Assembly (NCBI GenBank): GCA_947495795.1
Contig: CANMAI010000004.1
Span: forward strand, 62,001-126,000
DNA: 64,000 nt
Direction: 5' to 3'
DNA from: an uncultured Paracoccaceae bacterium
GTDB taxonomy: Bacteria > Pseudomonadota > Alphaproteobacteria > Rhodobacterales > Rhodobacteraceae
The notes below the pieces were generated by a model. That model ran no database searches. It was not told the DNA's origin and saw nothing but the letters and a program-made list of their open reading frames with translations. Positions 1 through 8,554 of this stretch are shown here, piece by piece. Numbering within the stretch: the stretch's first letter is position 1; the number at the start of each line of letters is the position of its first letter. Position numbers and translations under genes: made by a program.

Positions 1-632
1 TCGTTCATCTCTCAAAGCACACCACGCGAAGAGCCGTGGAACGGGAAACCGAACTTGTGCAAATCGGCGAAGACATCACACAGTATTCCAACATTCTGGG
101 CGGCGTTGTAAAACTCACCAAGCTCATGTCCGACGGGCGCCAGCAGATCGTTGGCCTCCAGTTCGCGCCGGATTTCATCGGCCGTCCCTTCTCGCGCCAG
201 AGCAACACAACAGCCGAAGCCGCAACCACTGTGCGCGTTTGTTCCTTCCCGAAAACCGTTCTGGAGGAGATTATCAATCAGGCACCGGATCTGGAGCATC
301 GGTTGCACGAGCAATCTCTGCGCGAACTGGATGAGGCCCGGGACTGGTTACTGACACTGGGCCGCAAGACAGCCCGTGAAAAGGTAGCAAGCTTCCTCTG
401 CCTGATCGCAGACCATATTGATCCGGAGGCCGAAAACAGCGGCCAGGAAGCCCATTTCGACCTGCCTCTAAAGCGCGCGGATATCGCTGATTTTCTCGGG
501 CTCACGATTGAAACCGTAAGCCGCCAGATCACGAAACTCCGTAAGGAAAGCCTTATCACCGTAGAAAACAATCGCCACATAACCGTGCCGGATATGGCGG
601 TGCTTAGAGAAGCTGCAACGCCTGAAATCTAG
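1..632 (+). CDS. fnrL: FnrL-type Crp/Fnr transcriptional regulator, 5' end outside window
   Basis: Cytoplasmic regulator with a cyclic-nucleotide-like sensory domain followed by a winged helix-turn-helix. The frame is open to the left edge with no stop, and codons upstream of the GTG at 36 still read like FnrL (SKHTTRRAVERETELVQ), so that GTG is not the true start and the gene is cut by the window. The retained part shows the FnrL hallmark DGRQQIVGLQFAPDF and a C-terminal recognition helix in LGLTIETVSRQITKL. In Rhodobacterales, FnrL is an oxygen-sensing [4Fe-4S] activator of low-oxygen respiration genes. Most cluster cysteines would lie off-window; one Cys remains at VCSF. The stop overlaps the stop of the convergent LysR gene by four bases. 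Confidence 0.85.
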   Translation, partial: VHLSKHTTRRAVERETELVQIGEDITQYSNILGGVVKLTKLMSDGRQQIVGLQFAPDFIGRPFSRQSNTTAEAATTVRVCSFPKTVLEEIINQAPDLEHRLHEQSLRELDEARDWLLTLGRKTAREKVASFLCLIADHIDPEAENSGQEAHFDLPLKRADIADFLGLTIETVSRQITKLRKESLITVENNRHITVPDMAVLREAATPEI

Positions 633-1537
633 CGCTGCGCCAATTCCTCTGCCAGAAAGTCAAACACCATCCGCACACGCCTGCTCGTTTTCAGTTCGCG
701 GTGCGTGGCCAGCCATATCGGAAATTCGAAAGGTGTTGCGTCCGGTAGCACACGCTCCACCAGCGGCTCCGCGTCGCCAAGCTTTTCGGGCATGATGCCA
801 ATCCCCACCCCCTCTTTTGTCAGTTCCCAGTGCACGAAATGGTTGCCTGCTGACACGGGAAAATTTGCCCGCGTAAGATGCAGGCCCCGCTTGGCGAAAC
901 CAGCGATCATCTCTCTGATCGTCCCGCTGCCAAAATCGATGAAGTACGCAGCTCCGAGTTCCGCCAGAGTTTGAGGATGGCCCAGCTCAACAAGATACGC
1001 GGGCGTTGCGTAGAAGCGGCCAATATCATCACGGATCTTCTTGCCAATCAGATCTGGTTGCTTGGGCGGAAAGTGGCGTATCGCGATATCGGCCTCCCGC
1101 CGCCGCAGATCAACCGCTGCATTGGAGGGCACAATCTCCACCTCCACGCCCGGATGAAGCCGCCGCAATTTAGCGACGATAGGTGGTAAAAGACTGGCGG
1201 AATAGATCTCGCTCGCCGTGATGGAGATACTGCCCTCCAGCGCCTCCGCCTTCCCCGAAGCGGCCAGCGACATTCGGCTTGCCGCCTCCCCCATGCCGCG
1301 CACATGCTCCACCAGTTCCAGCCCGCCCGGTGTCAGCGCCAGCCCGCGCCCAACGCGCTCAAAGAGTGCAACACCCAGCTCTTCCTCGAGGGCCGCCACC
1401 TGTCGGCCCAGGGTCGGCTGCGCCATTCCAAGGGCTTTGGCAGCCGCCGTCAACGAGCCCTCCTCCGCCGTTACAAGAAAGGCTCGCGCCTTGTTCCAAT
1501 CAAACTGCACAGATCGCCAATTCATGCAAATACGCAT
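629..1537 (-). CDS. LysR-family transcriptional regulator
   Basis: A 302-residue LysR regulator. The N-terminal winged helix-turn-helix covers about residues 12-70 (SLTAAAKALGMAQPTLGRQV, then LFERVGRGLALTPGG). The periplasmic-binding-like effector domain fills the remainder, as usual for the family. Two ATG codons lie near the start (1537 and 1525) and neither has a clear ribosome site, so the exact start is open. It is divergent from the methyltransferase gene at 1631, the classic arrangement for a LysR regulator and its target, so control of that gene is a reasonable inference. The inducer cannot be read from sequence. Confidence 0.88.
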   Translation of the reverse strand: MRICMNWRSVQFDWNKARAFLVTAEEGSLTAAAKALGMAQPTLGRQVAALEEELGVALFERVGRGLALTPGGLELVEHVRGMGEAASRMSLAASGKAEALEGSISITASEIYSASLLPPIVAKLRRLHPGVEVEIVPSNAAVDLRRREADIAIRHFPPKQPDLIGKKIRDDIGRFYATPAYLVELGHPQTLAELGAAYFIDFGSGTIREMIAGFAKRGLHLTRANFPVSAGNHFVHWELTKEGVGIGIMPEKLGDAEPLVERVLPDATPFEFPIWLATHRELKTSRRVRMVFDFLAEELAQR

Positions 1538-1630
1538 ATCACACCAACATAAACAGTCAATTCACAGAGCAGTTTTGCATTGGTACAGTGTGTCCGAAAC
1601 CTGAAGCCATAGCAGAGGACGAACAGCGCC

Positions 1631-2257
1631 ATGCACACTGCAGAACAGTTCTGGGACAGCGTTGCCGACAAATACGCGAAGAGCCCGATCAAGGATATGA
1701 CTGCCTATGAAAAGACGATCGAGCGCACCCGCGCCCATCTTTCGAAAGATGATATGGTTCTGGAGCTTGGCTGCGGCACAGGCTCCACAGCGCTGTTGCT
1801 GGCACCTTCTGTGCGGCACATCACGGCCACGGATATTTCTTCGCGGATGGTGCAGATTGCCGAGGAGAAGGTGGAAGATCAGGGGATCGAGAACGTGGAG
1901 TTTCTGCAGTCCACTCACACTGGTGATGCGCTGACAGAGCCCTTTGACGCCGTGCTTGCGTATAATTACCTTCACCTCTTGGAAAATCCGGCAGAAGAGA
2001 TCGCCCGAGTCCAAGCTCTCCTGAAACCGGGCGGCGTTTTCATCTCCAAGACGGTCTGTCTTATCGGGCGCTATCGGCTAGTCCGCCTTATCCTCCCACT
2101 GATGCGCCTTTTCCGTATGGCCCCGGCCAATGTCAGTTTTCTCAAACCCGAAGCCGTAGATGCAATGATGAAAGATGCGGGGTTCCAGATCGTCGAAACA
2201 GGCAATTACCCCACTGCGCCCGTTGCTCATTTTGTCGTGGCCCGCAAGCCGCTTTAG
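1631..2257 (+). CDS. class I SAM-dependent methyltransferase
   Basis: A 208-residue cytoplasmic methyltransferase with a Rossmann-type fold. Motif I, which binds S-adenosylmethionine, is VLELGCGTGST at residues 43-53. An acidic residue after strand 2 appears in ITATDISSRMV, and the motif IV region reads FDAVLAYNYLHLL. The family methylates small molecules, quinones or lipids, and the substrate is not evident here. An AGAGGA stretch lies about 11 bases before the ATG. The gene is divergent from the LysR regulator and likely under its control. Its 3' end overlaps the convergent ABC permease gene by four bases. Confidence 0.85.
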   Translation: MHTAEQFWDSVADKYAKSPIKDMTAYEKTIERTRAHLSKDDMVLELGCGTGSTALLLAPSVRHITATDISSRMVQIAEEKVEDQGIENVEFLQSTHTGDALTEPFDAVLAYNYLHLLENPAEEIARVQALLKPGGVFISKTVCLIGRYRLVRLILPLMRLFRMAPANVSFLKPEAVDAMMKDAGFQIVETGNYPTAPVAHFVVARKPL

Positions 2258-3057
2258 GTACGCCAGCCCAGTAGCTGCCTCTCGATCATGCTGATGGCGG
2301 CGCTTACCAGAACCCCGAGGAGCGAAAGGATCACGACTCCCGCAAACAGCCGCTCCAGATCGTAAAGCGCACCGGCCTCAAGGATATAAGCCCCGATCCC
2401 GTATTCCGCGCCCAGCATCTCGGCGGCCACAAGCAGTATGATCGCAATCGCAAGGCTGATACGCAAACCGGAAAGGATGCCTGGCATCGCGCCCGGCAAC
2501 ACGATCTTCAGCACGATGGACCGCCAGGAAAGCCCGAAGCTCTGGCCCATGCGGATCAGGCTCCTGTCCACATTGTCCACCGCGCCGTAAGTGGCCACGA
2601 CGGTGGGGGTAAATGTGCCAAAGGCAATCAGGGCATATTTGGAGCCCTCATCAATCCCGAACCAGATCACGAAGAGCGGCAGGAGGGCGATTTTGGGTAT
2701 CGGAAAGATTGCGGCGATCAGCGGCACAAGCCCTGCGCGGATATAGGAGAAAAGGCCGATCAGAACACCCACACCGATCCCAACACTCGCCCCCAAAGCG
2801 GCCCCCACAGCAAGGCGTGACAGGGAGGGGATGAGATGTTTCCAGAGCAAGCCAGTTTCATAAAGCTGGCGAAAGGTTTCCAGCACATCCGATGGTTTGG
2901 GCAGCGTGAGCGCGCTGATGAAGCCGGTGCGCGTGCCCCATTCCGCAAAGGCGATCAGCAGCACAAACACCACGAGCCCCACCCATCGGCGCGATTGCGG
3001 CGCGAAGCCACCACCGCGAAAATCCACTCTGCGGGCGGTTGTTCCCGGATCAGCCAT
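2254..3057 (-). CDS. ABC transporter permease, SsuC/TauC family
   Basis: Inner-membrane subunit of an importer of the nitrate/sulfonate/taurine type. About six hydrophobic helices are visible, and the cytoplasmic EAA-like loop contacting the ATPase lies near GQSFGLSWRSIVLKIVLPGA. I chose the ATG at 3057 (product MADPGTTARR..., 267 residues) over an upstream start that would run 41 bases into the ATPase gene. The chosen start gives the coupled overlap ATGGCTGA with the ATPase stop. It is the last gene of the gntR, binding protein, ATPase, permease set. Confidence 0.9.
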   Translation of the reverse strand: MADPGTTARRVDFRGGGFAPQSRRWVGLVVFVLLIAFAEWGTRTGFISALTLPKPSDVLETFRQLYETGLLWKHLIPSLSRLAVGAALGASVGIGVGVLIGLFSYIRAGLVPLIAAIFPIPKIALLPLFVIWFGIDEGSKYALIAFGTFTPTVVATYGAVDNVDRSLIRMGQSFGLSWRSIVLKIVLPGAMPGILSGLRISLAIAIILLVAAEMLGAEYGIGAYILEAGALYDLERLFAGVVILSLLGVLVSAAISMIERQLLGWRT

Positions 3058-3817
3058 GCAAAAGCTCCGCATCCGCCGCTCGTGCCTCATCGCGCATCAG
3101 ATTCCATAGATGCTTTTGCTGTGCCTCAAGATCGGGGTCGGCAAAGCCACGCTCGGCCAGTGGCTTCCTAATCTCAACAATCTCGCGGATTTGCCCTGGC
3201 CGGCGGGAGAGGACGACGATGGAATGCCCTAACCGCACCGCCTCCGCCAGATTATGCGTTACATAAACAGCCGTGAAGGGCGTGCGCGTCCAGAGTGCTA
3301 TCAGATCATCCATCAGCAACTCACGTGTCTGGCTGTCGAGTGCGGAAAGCGGCTCGTCCATTAGCATCACGGCGGGCCTCACCGCCAGCGCGCGTGCAAT
3401 CGCCACCCGTTGTTTCATACCGCCCGAAAGCTGTTTGGGCAGCGCCTTGGCAAAATCCGTCAGCTTGGTGCGGTCCAGCACGTCATCGATGATCTCGCGC
3501 GCTCTGGTGCCGCGAATACCGTGATCCTCCAAGACAAGAGAAACATTGCCCGCCACGCTCCGCCACGGCAGCAATGCAAAATCCTGAAAGATATAAGTTA
3601 AGGGATTGAGGCATCCTTCGGGCGGCGCTCCCATCTGCAGAACCTCGCCCTGATCCGGCCTTTCGAGCCCTCCGATGAAGCGCAGAAGCGTGGATTTGCC
3701 ACAACCGGAAGGCCCGACAATGCACACGATCTGCCCTGAGGGGATATCAAGCGTGATGTCCCGCATCACCTCCATCTGCCCGTAGGCATGGCTTACGCCT
3801 GAAAGGCGGATATCCAT
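3050..3817 (-). CDS. ABC transporter ATP-binding protein, SsuB/TauB family
   Basis: A 255-residue cytoplasmic ATPase that powers the adjacent importer. Walker A is GPSGCGKST at residues 35-43, the Q-loop lies in IFQDFALLPW, the ABC signature LSGGMKQR is at 130-137, Walker B VMLMDEP at 150-156 is followed by SALD, and the H-loop histidine is in YVTHN near 188. All catalytic elements are intact. AAGGAG sits eight bases before the ATG. A perfect hairpin lies between this gene and the upstream binding-protein gene. Similarity to SsuB/TauB suggests an organosulfur or related small-anion substrate, but this family also imports nitrate and thiamine precursors. Confidence 0.93.
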   Translation of the reverse strand: MDIRLSGVSHAYGQMEVMRDITLDIPSGQIVCIVGPSGCGKSTLLRFIGGLERPDQGEVLQMGAPPEGCLNPLTYIFQDFALLPWRSVAGNVSLVLEDHGIRGTRAREIIDDVLDRTKLTDFAKALPKQLSGGMKQRVAIARALAVRPAVMLMDEPLSALDSQTRELLMDDLIALWTRTPFTAVYVTHNLAEAVRLGHSIVVLSRRPGQIREIVEIRKPLAERGFADPDLEAQQKHLWNLMRDEARAADAELLHG

Positions 3818-3838
3818 AGGTATGCTCCTTCAGGAGGG

Positions 3839-3862
3839 GCTGGGCACAGGGATGTGCCCAGC
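3839..3862 (-). other. intercistronic stem-loop after the binding-protein gene
   Basis: A perfect ten-base inverted repeat (GCTGGGCACA / TGTGCCCAGC) with a four-base loop lies between the substrate-binding protein and ATPase genes. No U-run follows in the direction of transcription, so it is not a simple intrinsic terminator. In ABC importer operons, hairpins at this position commonly protect the binding-protein mRNA or reduce read-through, giving more binding protein than membrane subunits. That role is inferred from position. Confidence 0.6.
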
Positions 3863-3871
3863 CGCTTCGGC

Positions 3872-4891
3872 TCAGCTCAGCGTTTTCACGTAAGAGCTGT
3901 CCACAACCGTGTCGATTGTAATGTCAGCCCCCACCAGATCCTCTGCCTGATACCAGTTCAGCTGATCCTGCAAGGAGGCCATATTCAGCGCGGCCCCCTC
4001 GTTCAGCCGCATCGTACCGTTGATGATGGAAGGCGCCGCCTTCTCGCGCGGCCTGTCGGTGTAGACGTACTTGTGGATCAGATCGACCATCTCCGCCACA
4101 CCCTCATCACCCCCGGCCTTATCAATCATCGTGGCGTTGTAGTCAGCCACGCCGTTCGAGAACGCACTAAGAAAGTCGGAGGTCATCCCGCGCTCATCCG
4201 CTGCATTTTTCGCAGAAGTGAACACCGTCGTCACCTGATAGCCGGGCAGATAGTCCGCCACATCACCGATGATATGCACAGCACCCGAACCCGCCAGCGG
4301 CTTGGCGATATGCGGCACGATGGACCAGGCATCGATCTGGCCCGATTTCAGCGCCCCGATGATAGCCCCCACCTTCTGCAAAGGCTTGAAGCTGAGAGAA
4401 ACACCCTCAGCGGCCGCAATCTTCGAACCCATGTAGTGGAACGAAGATCCGGCGGAAGACATGCCAAACGTCTTGCCATCCAGCATCGCCGGGGATGTCA
4501 GCCCTGCCTGAAAAGCGGCATCGGAAGCAAGGATCTTCTGCCCGTCAATCCCCTCCTCTTCCGACAATCCGCCACCGATGATCTTGATCGCTCCCTTGTC
4601 GGCAAGCGATACCAGCCCGCCGGACATGGCGGTGACAGCATAATCCACATCCCCCGAGGCAATCGCTGTTGCCATGGGCGGTGCCGCCTGAAAGAATTTG
4701 AGCTCAACATCAAGACCCGCTTGTTTGAAATACTCGCGCTCGACCGCGATGAAGCTGCCCGAGTGGCTGGTGAAACGCAGCGCCCCCACCGTGATCTTGC
4801 GGTTCTGCGCAATGGCCGGGGCTGCAAGCCCCGTGGCAGCGGTCGCAGCCCCCATGAGGGCCAGAGCCTTGCGGCGATTGAAATGTACCAT
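3872..4891 (-). CDS. ABC transporter substrate-binding protein, SsuA/NMT1-like
   Basis: A 339-residue periplasmic binding protein for the adjacent importer. The N-terminus has two arginines before a hydrophobic stretch (NRRKALALMG) and an AxA cleavage site (APAIAQ), which looks like a Tat-type signal peptide. The body reads as an SsuA/TauA/NMT1-like two-lobed protein, for example ITVGALRFTSHSG and AIASGDVDYAVTAMSGG. A strong GGGAGGAA ribosome site precedes the ATG. It lies 43 bases downstream of the GntR gene on the same strand, suggesting one operon. The ligand is probably a small sulfonate-, nitrate- or pyrimidine-like molecule; sequence alone does not decide. Confidence 0.88.
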   Translation of the reverse strand: MVHFNRRKALALMGAATAATGLAAPAIAQNRKITVGALRFTSHSGSFIAVEREYFKQAGLDVELKFFQAAPPMATAIASGDVDYAVTAMSGGLVSLADKGAIKIIGGGLSEEEGIDGQKILASDAAFQAGLTSPAMLDGKTFGMSSAGSSFHYMGSKIAAAEGVSLSFKPLQKVGAIIGALKSGQIDAWSIVPHIAKPLAGSGAVHIIGDVADYLPGYQVTTVFTSAKNAADERGMTSDFLSAFSNGVADYNATMIDKAGGDEGVAEMVDLIHKYVYTDRPREKAAPSIINGTMRLNEGAALNMASLQDQLNWYQAEDLVGADITIDTVVDSSYVKTLS

Positions 4892-4934
4892 TTTGTTTCC
4901 TCCCAGAATAATGGCAATTGCGGGCGCCCCGTTT

Positions 4935-5603
4935 TCAGGGTTCTGCCCGTAGTTCGGCTTCGATTTCCTGTTTCAGTATTGCGTCTGCGGCATCAGCTTG
5001 CCGGGAGAGCACGGCGGCCAGCAAAGCCTCCTGCCGTGCCCTCCGTCTCTCAAAATCCAGCCGCCCCTCCCGCAGCAACGCCAGCCGGAAGCGGCGCGAC
5101 TGATCGAAGAACTTAGCCTGCAGATGGATCACACGCGGAGAGCCTGATGCTTCCATCAAGCTCGCAAAGAAAGTGCGGCTCGCTTCATCCCAGGCAAGCG
5201 CATTAAGATCGTTCGGGTTTTCGCGAACCGTGTCCTCAGCCTTGCGCAAAGCATGCAGCGCCGCCATCACGCGGCCTTCCCAAGCGGTATCTCCCGCTTC
5301 CATCGCCAGCCTAAGCCCAAGCGCCTCCACCTCACTGCGGACCATGATGATATCGCGCAGATCATCCTCGGTGGCGGAAGTCACCCGAAAGCCCCGCTGC
5401 GCCGTGGCCTCCACAAGCCCCTCAGCACTCAACAGACGCAGGCTTTCGCGCATGGAATGGTTGGAGCCGCCATAGCGCTGCCGAAGCTCCTCTATCTTCA
5501 GCTTCTGGTCCGGCAGCAGCGCCCCGAAAGAGATATCGCGGCGCAGCGCCGATGCCAGCATCGCCACAACAGTCGCATCCTCTTTCGCACTCTTACCGAA
5601 CAC
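4935..5603 (-). CDS. GntR-family (FadR/FCD-type) transcriptional regulator
   Basis: A 222-residue regulator. The winged helix-turn-helix spans about residues 10-75 (LKIEELRQRYGGSNHSMRES, EGLVEATAQRGFRV). An all-helical FCD ligand domain follows, with the conserved start DLRDIIMVRSEVEALGLRLA. FCD regulators usually respond to a small carboxylate or a pathway intermediate. It is the first gene of the unit with the ABC importer and probably regulates it and itself. The start is a GTG at 5603 with GAGG upstream. Two copies of TTGGAGATT just upstream may be its operator. Confidence 0.88.
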   Translation of the reverse strand: MFGKSAKEDATVVAMLASALRRDISFGALLPDQKLKIEELRQRYGGSNHSMRESLRLLSAEGLVEATAQRGFRVTSATEDDLRDIIMVRSEVEALGLRLAMEAGDTAWEGRVMAALHALRKAEDTVRENPNDLNALAWDEASRTFFASLMEASGSPRVIHLQAKFFDQSRRFRLALLREGRLDFERRRARQEALLAAVLSRQADAADAILKQEIEAELRAEP

Positions 5604-5628
5604 CGCTTAAGGCCTCAAATCGAAAATG

Positions 5629-5656
5629 TTGGAGATTAAGGCCTTGGTTGGAGATT
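5629..5656. promoter_or_regulatory. direct repeat upstream of gntR, possible operator
   Basis: TTGGAGATT occurs at 5629-5637 and again at 5648-5656, 19 bases apart (about two helical turns), just upstream of the GntR-family gene. Helical phasing and position fit a binding site for that regulator. GntR sites are more often inverted than direct repeats, so the assignment is tentative. Confidence 0.3.
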
Positions 5657-5679
5657 TTTGTCAAGCAAAGGCAGCGGCT

Positions 5680-6480
5680 CTAGCCATCCACGGCATACAC
5701 ATGGCTCGCCCACAGCGTCGTCCACACGGCGCCCATGCGTTCCTTCAGCTGCGGGCCGGATTCCACAATCTTCACTGCGTTCACCATGAACGCACCCGTC
5801 TCACGCGGCACCGAAACGAGGCCGGAAGCGTTGGTCTCCAACCAGATTTTCTTCACGCCAGCGCCCGTTTTTACAAACACGAAAACAGGGGCTTTGACGG
5901 CCGGTGCCCCATTGAAGATCAGCTGAAAGTCCACCGGTCCTGCCTTGGTATATGGGTTCGTCAATGCCACCAGCTCGAACGGCATGCCAACGGCCTTGTC
6001 CGAACCGGCACCATTGCCCACAGCCACCAAAGCCTTCGCAAAGCGGTAATATCCCTCGGCAATCTTCTCCGTCGGGAAACCTTTGGCGGCGTGCTGGGGC
6101 AAAATTCCTTCCAGCTTCTTGCCTTCCAGAAACTTGGTGAACTTCGCCATATCGTCATAGACAATCTTGCTGGCGGGCGAGGCGTGGAACAGCACATGCA
6201 AACCCTCTGCAGCCCCCGGCATCTGCATCGCAGGCCGCTGCCCGTTCTCACCGCGCACCTTCAGCATATTGCCACCCAAAACTACACCAGAGCGGCTGTA
6301 ACCCCTCTCACTGTAGGAATACTCCACACCCTCAAAGTTCTCACCATTTACCGCCTTCGCCGTCACTTTCGCACCCACAGGCACCCTATAGGCATCAGGT
6401 TCCAACCAGAACTCGTGGGCTGCCACCGGTAGGGCCATCAACATCACGAAAGAGACTATCACGCCAGTTAAACGGGTCAC
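5680..6480 (-). CDS. DUF4198 exported protein
   Basis: A 266-residue protein with a Sec signal peptide (hydrophobic stretch GVIVSFVMLMALPVAAHEFW) and the DUF4198 hallmark HEFWLEPD immediately after the predicted cleavage site. The family is periplasmic, often found beside Ni/Co uptake genes, but no metal transporter adjoins it here. I chose the GTG at 6480, preceded by GGAGA, over an ATG at 6531 that would add a polar extension before the signal peptide. It has its own upstream region and is not obviously in an operon. The first His after processing could bind metal; this is inferred from the family. Confidence 0.8.
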   Translation of the reverse strand: MTRLTGVIVSFVMLMALPVAAHEFWLEPDAYRVPVGAKVTAKAVNGENFEGVEYSYSERGYSRSGVVLGGNMLKVRGENGQRPAMQMPGAAEGLHVLFHASPASKIVYDDMAKFTKFLEGKKLEGILPQHAAKGFPTEKIAEGYYRFAKALVAVGNGAGSDKAVGMPFELVALTNPYTKAGPVDFQLIFNGAPAVKAPVFVFVKTGAGVKKIWLETNASGLVSVPRETGAFMVNAVKIVESGPQLKERMGAVWTTLWASHVYAVDG

Positions 6481-6729
6481 GGGGCTTCTCCTGTCCGGTC
6501 TATTCGGGAACAAGACTGTGCGCTTTTCCACCCCGAAGGCAAGGCATCATCGCCGAACCGTGATCGGGCGCTGGAAAGGCGGCGCACGCACGCCCAACAC
6601 CTTGTTAACACGCTCCCCCTACCTTCTCCGCCACGACCTGCGAGCGCCCGTCAATGCCCCCGGTAGCCTCGCAAAAGGTGTGCATGGGCACTCTCAAGCC
6701 CTTTTCACAGCAGACCCACAGGGATTTTC

Positions 6730-6996
6730 ATGACCAATCCATTCAAGAACCGCACAAACACACTGAACGGCCCGGCCACCGATCTCGTGCCCGTCACACC
6801 CAATAACAACAACGATCTGGCGGATGTGGCAGTCGCTCTCTATGTCGAAACCGGCGGCACGATTTCCCTGATCACGGTCAAGGGTGAAACGCGCTCCGTC
6901 ACGGTGGGCGATCTGTCCATCCTGCCGGTCGGCGTCAGCCGCGTTCGCAGCGCTGGCACCACCGCGTCTGGCATCCACGCCTTCACGGTGAGCTGA
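6730..6996 (+). CDS. spike base protein, Rcc01079 (GhsA)-like
   Basis: An 88-residue protein resembling the small spike-base family named after R. capsulatus Rcc01079. It shows the expected short beta-rich pattern: an N-terminal segment ending in DLVPVTPNNNNDL, then ADVAVALYVETGGTISLITV, a variable middle, and the closing glycine/threonine-rich segment SRVRSAGTTASGIHAFTV. In R. capsulatus, Rcc01079 and Rcc01080 form the head spikes of the gene transfer agent, are encoded away from the main cluster and mediate binding to capsule. AGGGA precedes the ATG. Its stop overlaps the start of the SGNH hydrolase (TGATG), implying coupled translation and a shared particle. No other virion genes are nearby. 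Confidence 0.7.
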   Translation: MTNPFKNRTNTLNGPATDLVPVTPNNNNDLADVAVALYVETGGTISLITVKGETRSVTVGDLSILPVGVSRVRSAGTTASGIHAFTVS

Positions 6997-8546
6997 TGCT
7001 GGGCCTCGGTCTCGGGCGGAGCACACTTGCACAAAGCCGGAAAGTCACGCTTTCCGGCGGGGGTGGCACACCGCCACCCCAGCAAACTCCGCCACGCTCT
7101 CTGGCACTATACGGTGACAGTTTTGCGCAGCGCTCACAGGATGTAACCGGCTCACCAAATTCTCTGACAACAGGGCTCGTACAGCCTGTTTCTGGAAGAT
7201 GGCCAACACCCGAAACCCGCGATGTCGGCGGCGTTACATGGGGGTTCGGCTCCTGGCTTTCCGCGATCACAGGCAGATACCGCACGCCTTACCATCTCAA
7301 CTATGGCATTGGCGGGCTCAACACGGGCCAGCTCGTGCAAGATGGCGTGAGCAATGATTATCTGGGCAAGATGGCAGCTCAACTTAGCGCTGATCTGGCT
7401 GGCCCGATGGCTCCGCATGGTGTCATCTTCCAGGGTGGCACGAACGATTCCGTTGCCACCTTCTCCACGCAACTCAGCTACAGCAATATCCGCACTATCT
7501 GCCAGCGGATCGCAGCCTTCGGCATCCCTGTCTTTCTCTCCACCATCCTGCCACGCGGTTCCGCTCTCCATCCGGCGTATCGTCTCGACGCTGCAAAAAT
7601 CGATCTGGTGAACGCCCTGAACGATCGCCTTCTCGCCGATCTCGCGGGCGAGCCGGGGCTGGAGGGCCTCGTACATCTCATCGATCCCCGCGCAGATTTC
7701 CGGGATCTGGCGGGCGAACCCAACGATGTGATTGATGCCCTCACCTATGATGGCCTCCATCTCAGCCCGGAAGGCTGCCGCAGGCTCGCCAGCGCCTACG
7801 CGGTGGCGCTCGATGCGGCCTTCCCCTCCGTCACCACGGATGGGGTCGCCGAAACGCATCCTGATCCGGATAACTTCATCTCCAATCCACTAATGGCTGG
7901 CAGCGGTGGAACAGTCACTGTGATGGGCAATTCTTCGACCAATGTGGGTTTCACAACCTCCGGCACCGCCCCGGACGGCTGGACGATGCGCACCACCAAT
8001 TATGGAATGTCGGCATGGAATGCACCCGATCCCGGCAACGTGAAGGGCAGTGTCACGGTCGCCACACCTCCGGCAGACGTGGGTAACGCGATTGAGGTCG
8101 TAGTGGCCAGCGACAGTTCCGGCACCAACAACCCGAACACGCGCGGGCTGGAGATCAAGACCGATTTCACTCTACCCGATATCGCCACTCTGCCCGTCGG
8201 CTCCTATTTCGAGGGTGTTTGCCGTGTCGAACTCAGTGCGCATCTCAACTGCCGCGGCGCTTCGCTGGAAATTCGTCTGAACGAGCCGGACGGCGTGCTG
8301 CGGGATATCCGCTCGCTCCGGGCCGCTCCAAACGGGCTTACAGGTGTCGAGCTGGATCCAACGGTGGACTATGTCGGTGGCAATGCACTGATCCTGCGCA
8401 CACCGCCCAGAGCACGCAAGGCTGGCGATTACGGCACCATCACCTTCGCCGTGATGCTCTACTTCGCGGGCCAGCAAAGCCAGATAGAGGCCACGGCCCG
8501 TGTTTCGCAGGCAGCGGTGCGTGTCGTGGATGCCTCCTTGATCTGA
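6996..8546 (+). CDS. SGNH/GDSL-family hydrolase, probable spike-associated esterase
   Basis: A 516-residue two-part protein. Residues about 35-270 form an SGNH hydrolase: GDS at 40-42 with the nucleophile Ser42, a block II glycine in YGIGG, GGTND at 147-151 with the oxyanion Asn150, and DGLH at 252-255 with the catalytic Asp/His. Residues about 285-516 are Thr/Gly/Val-rich and beta-sheet-like, resembling a carbohydrate-binding or spike domain. The N-terminus lacks a classic signal peptide, fitting a virion protein rather than a secreted enzyme. Coupling to the spike-base gene suggests it is the distal spike. SGNH enzymes commonly remove acetyl groups from polysaccharides; the substrate here is inferred from the neighbouring EPS locus. 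Confidence 0.8.
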   Translation: MLGLGLGRSTLAQSRKVTLSGGGGTPPPQQTPPRSLALYGDSFAQRSQDVTGSPNSLTTGLVQPVSGRWPTPETRDVGGVTWGFGSWLSAITGRYRTPYHLNYGIGGLNTGQLVQDGVSNDYLGKMAAQLSADLAGPMAPHGVIFQGGTNDSVATFSTQLSYSNIRTICQRIAAFGIPVFLSTILPRGSALHPAYRLDAAKIDLVNALNDRLLADLAGEPGLEGLVHLIDPRADFRDLAGEPNDVIDALTYDGLHLSPEGCRRLASAYAVALDAAFPSVTTDGVAETHPDPDNFISNPLMAGSGGTVTVMGNSSTNVGFTTSGTAPDGWTMRTTNYGMSAWNAPDPGNVKGSVTVATPPADVGNAIEVVVASDSSGTNNPNTRGLEIKTDFTLPDIATLPVGSYFEGVCRVELSAHLNCRGASLEIRLNEPDGVLRDIRSLRAAPNGLTGVELDPTVDYVGGNALILRTPPRARKAGDYGTITFAVMLYFAGQQSQIEATARVSQAAVRVVDASLI

Positions 8547-8554
8547 GAACCACG

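Noticed and set aside
3854-5116. Long open frame opposite the ABC binding-protein and GntR genes
   Set aside because: It is antisense to two well-supported genes, has an Arg/His-rich composition and matches no family I recognise; GC-rich DNA commonly gives such frames.
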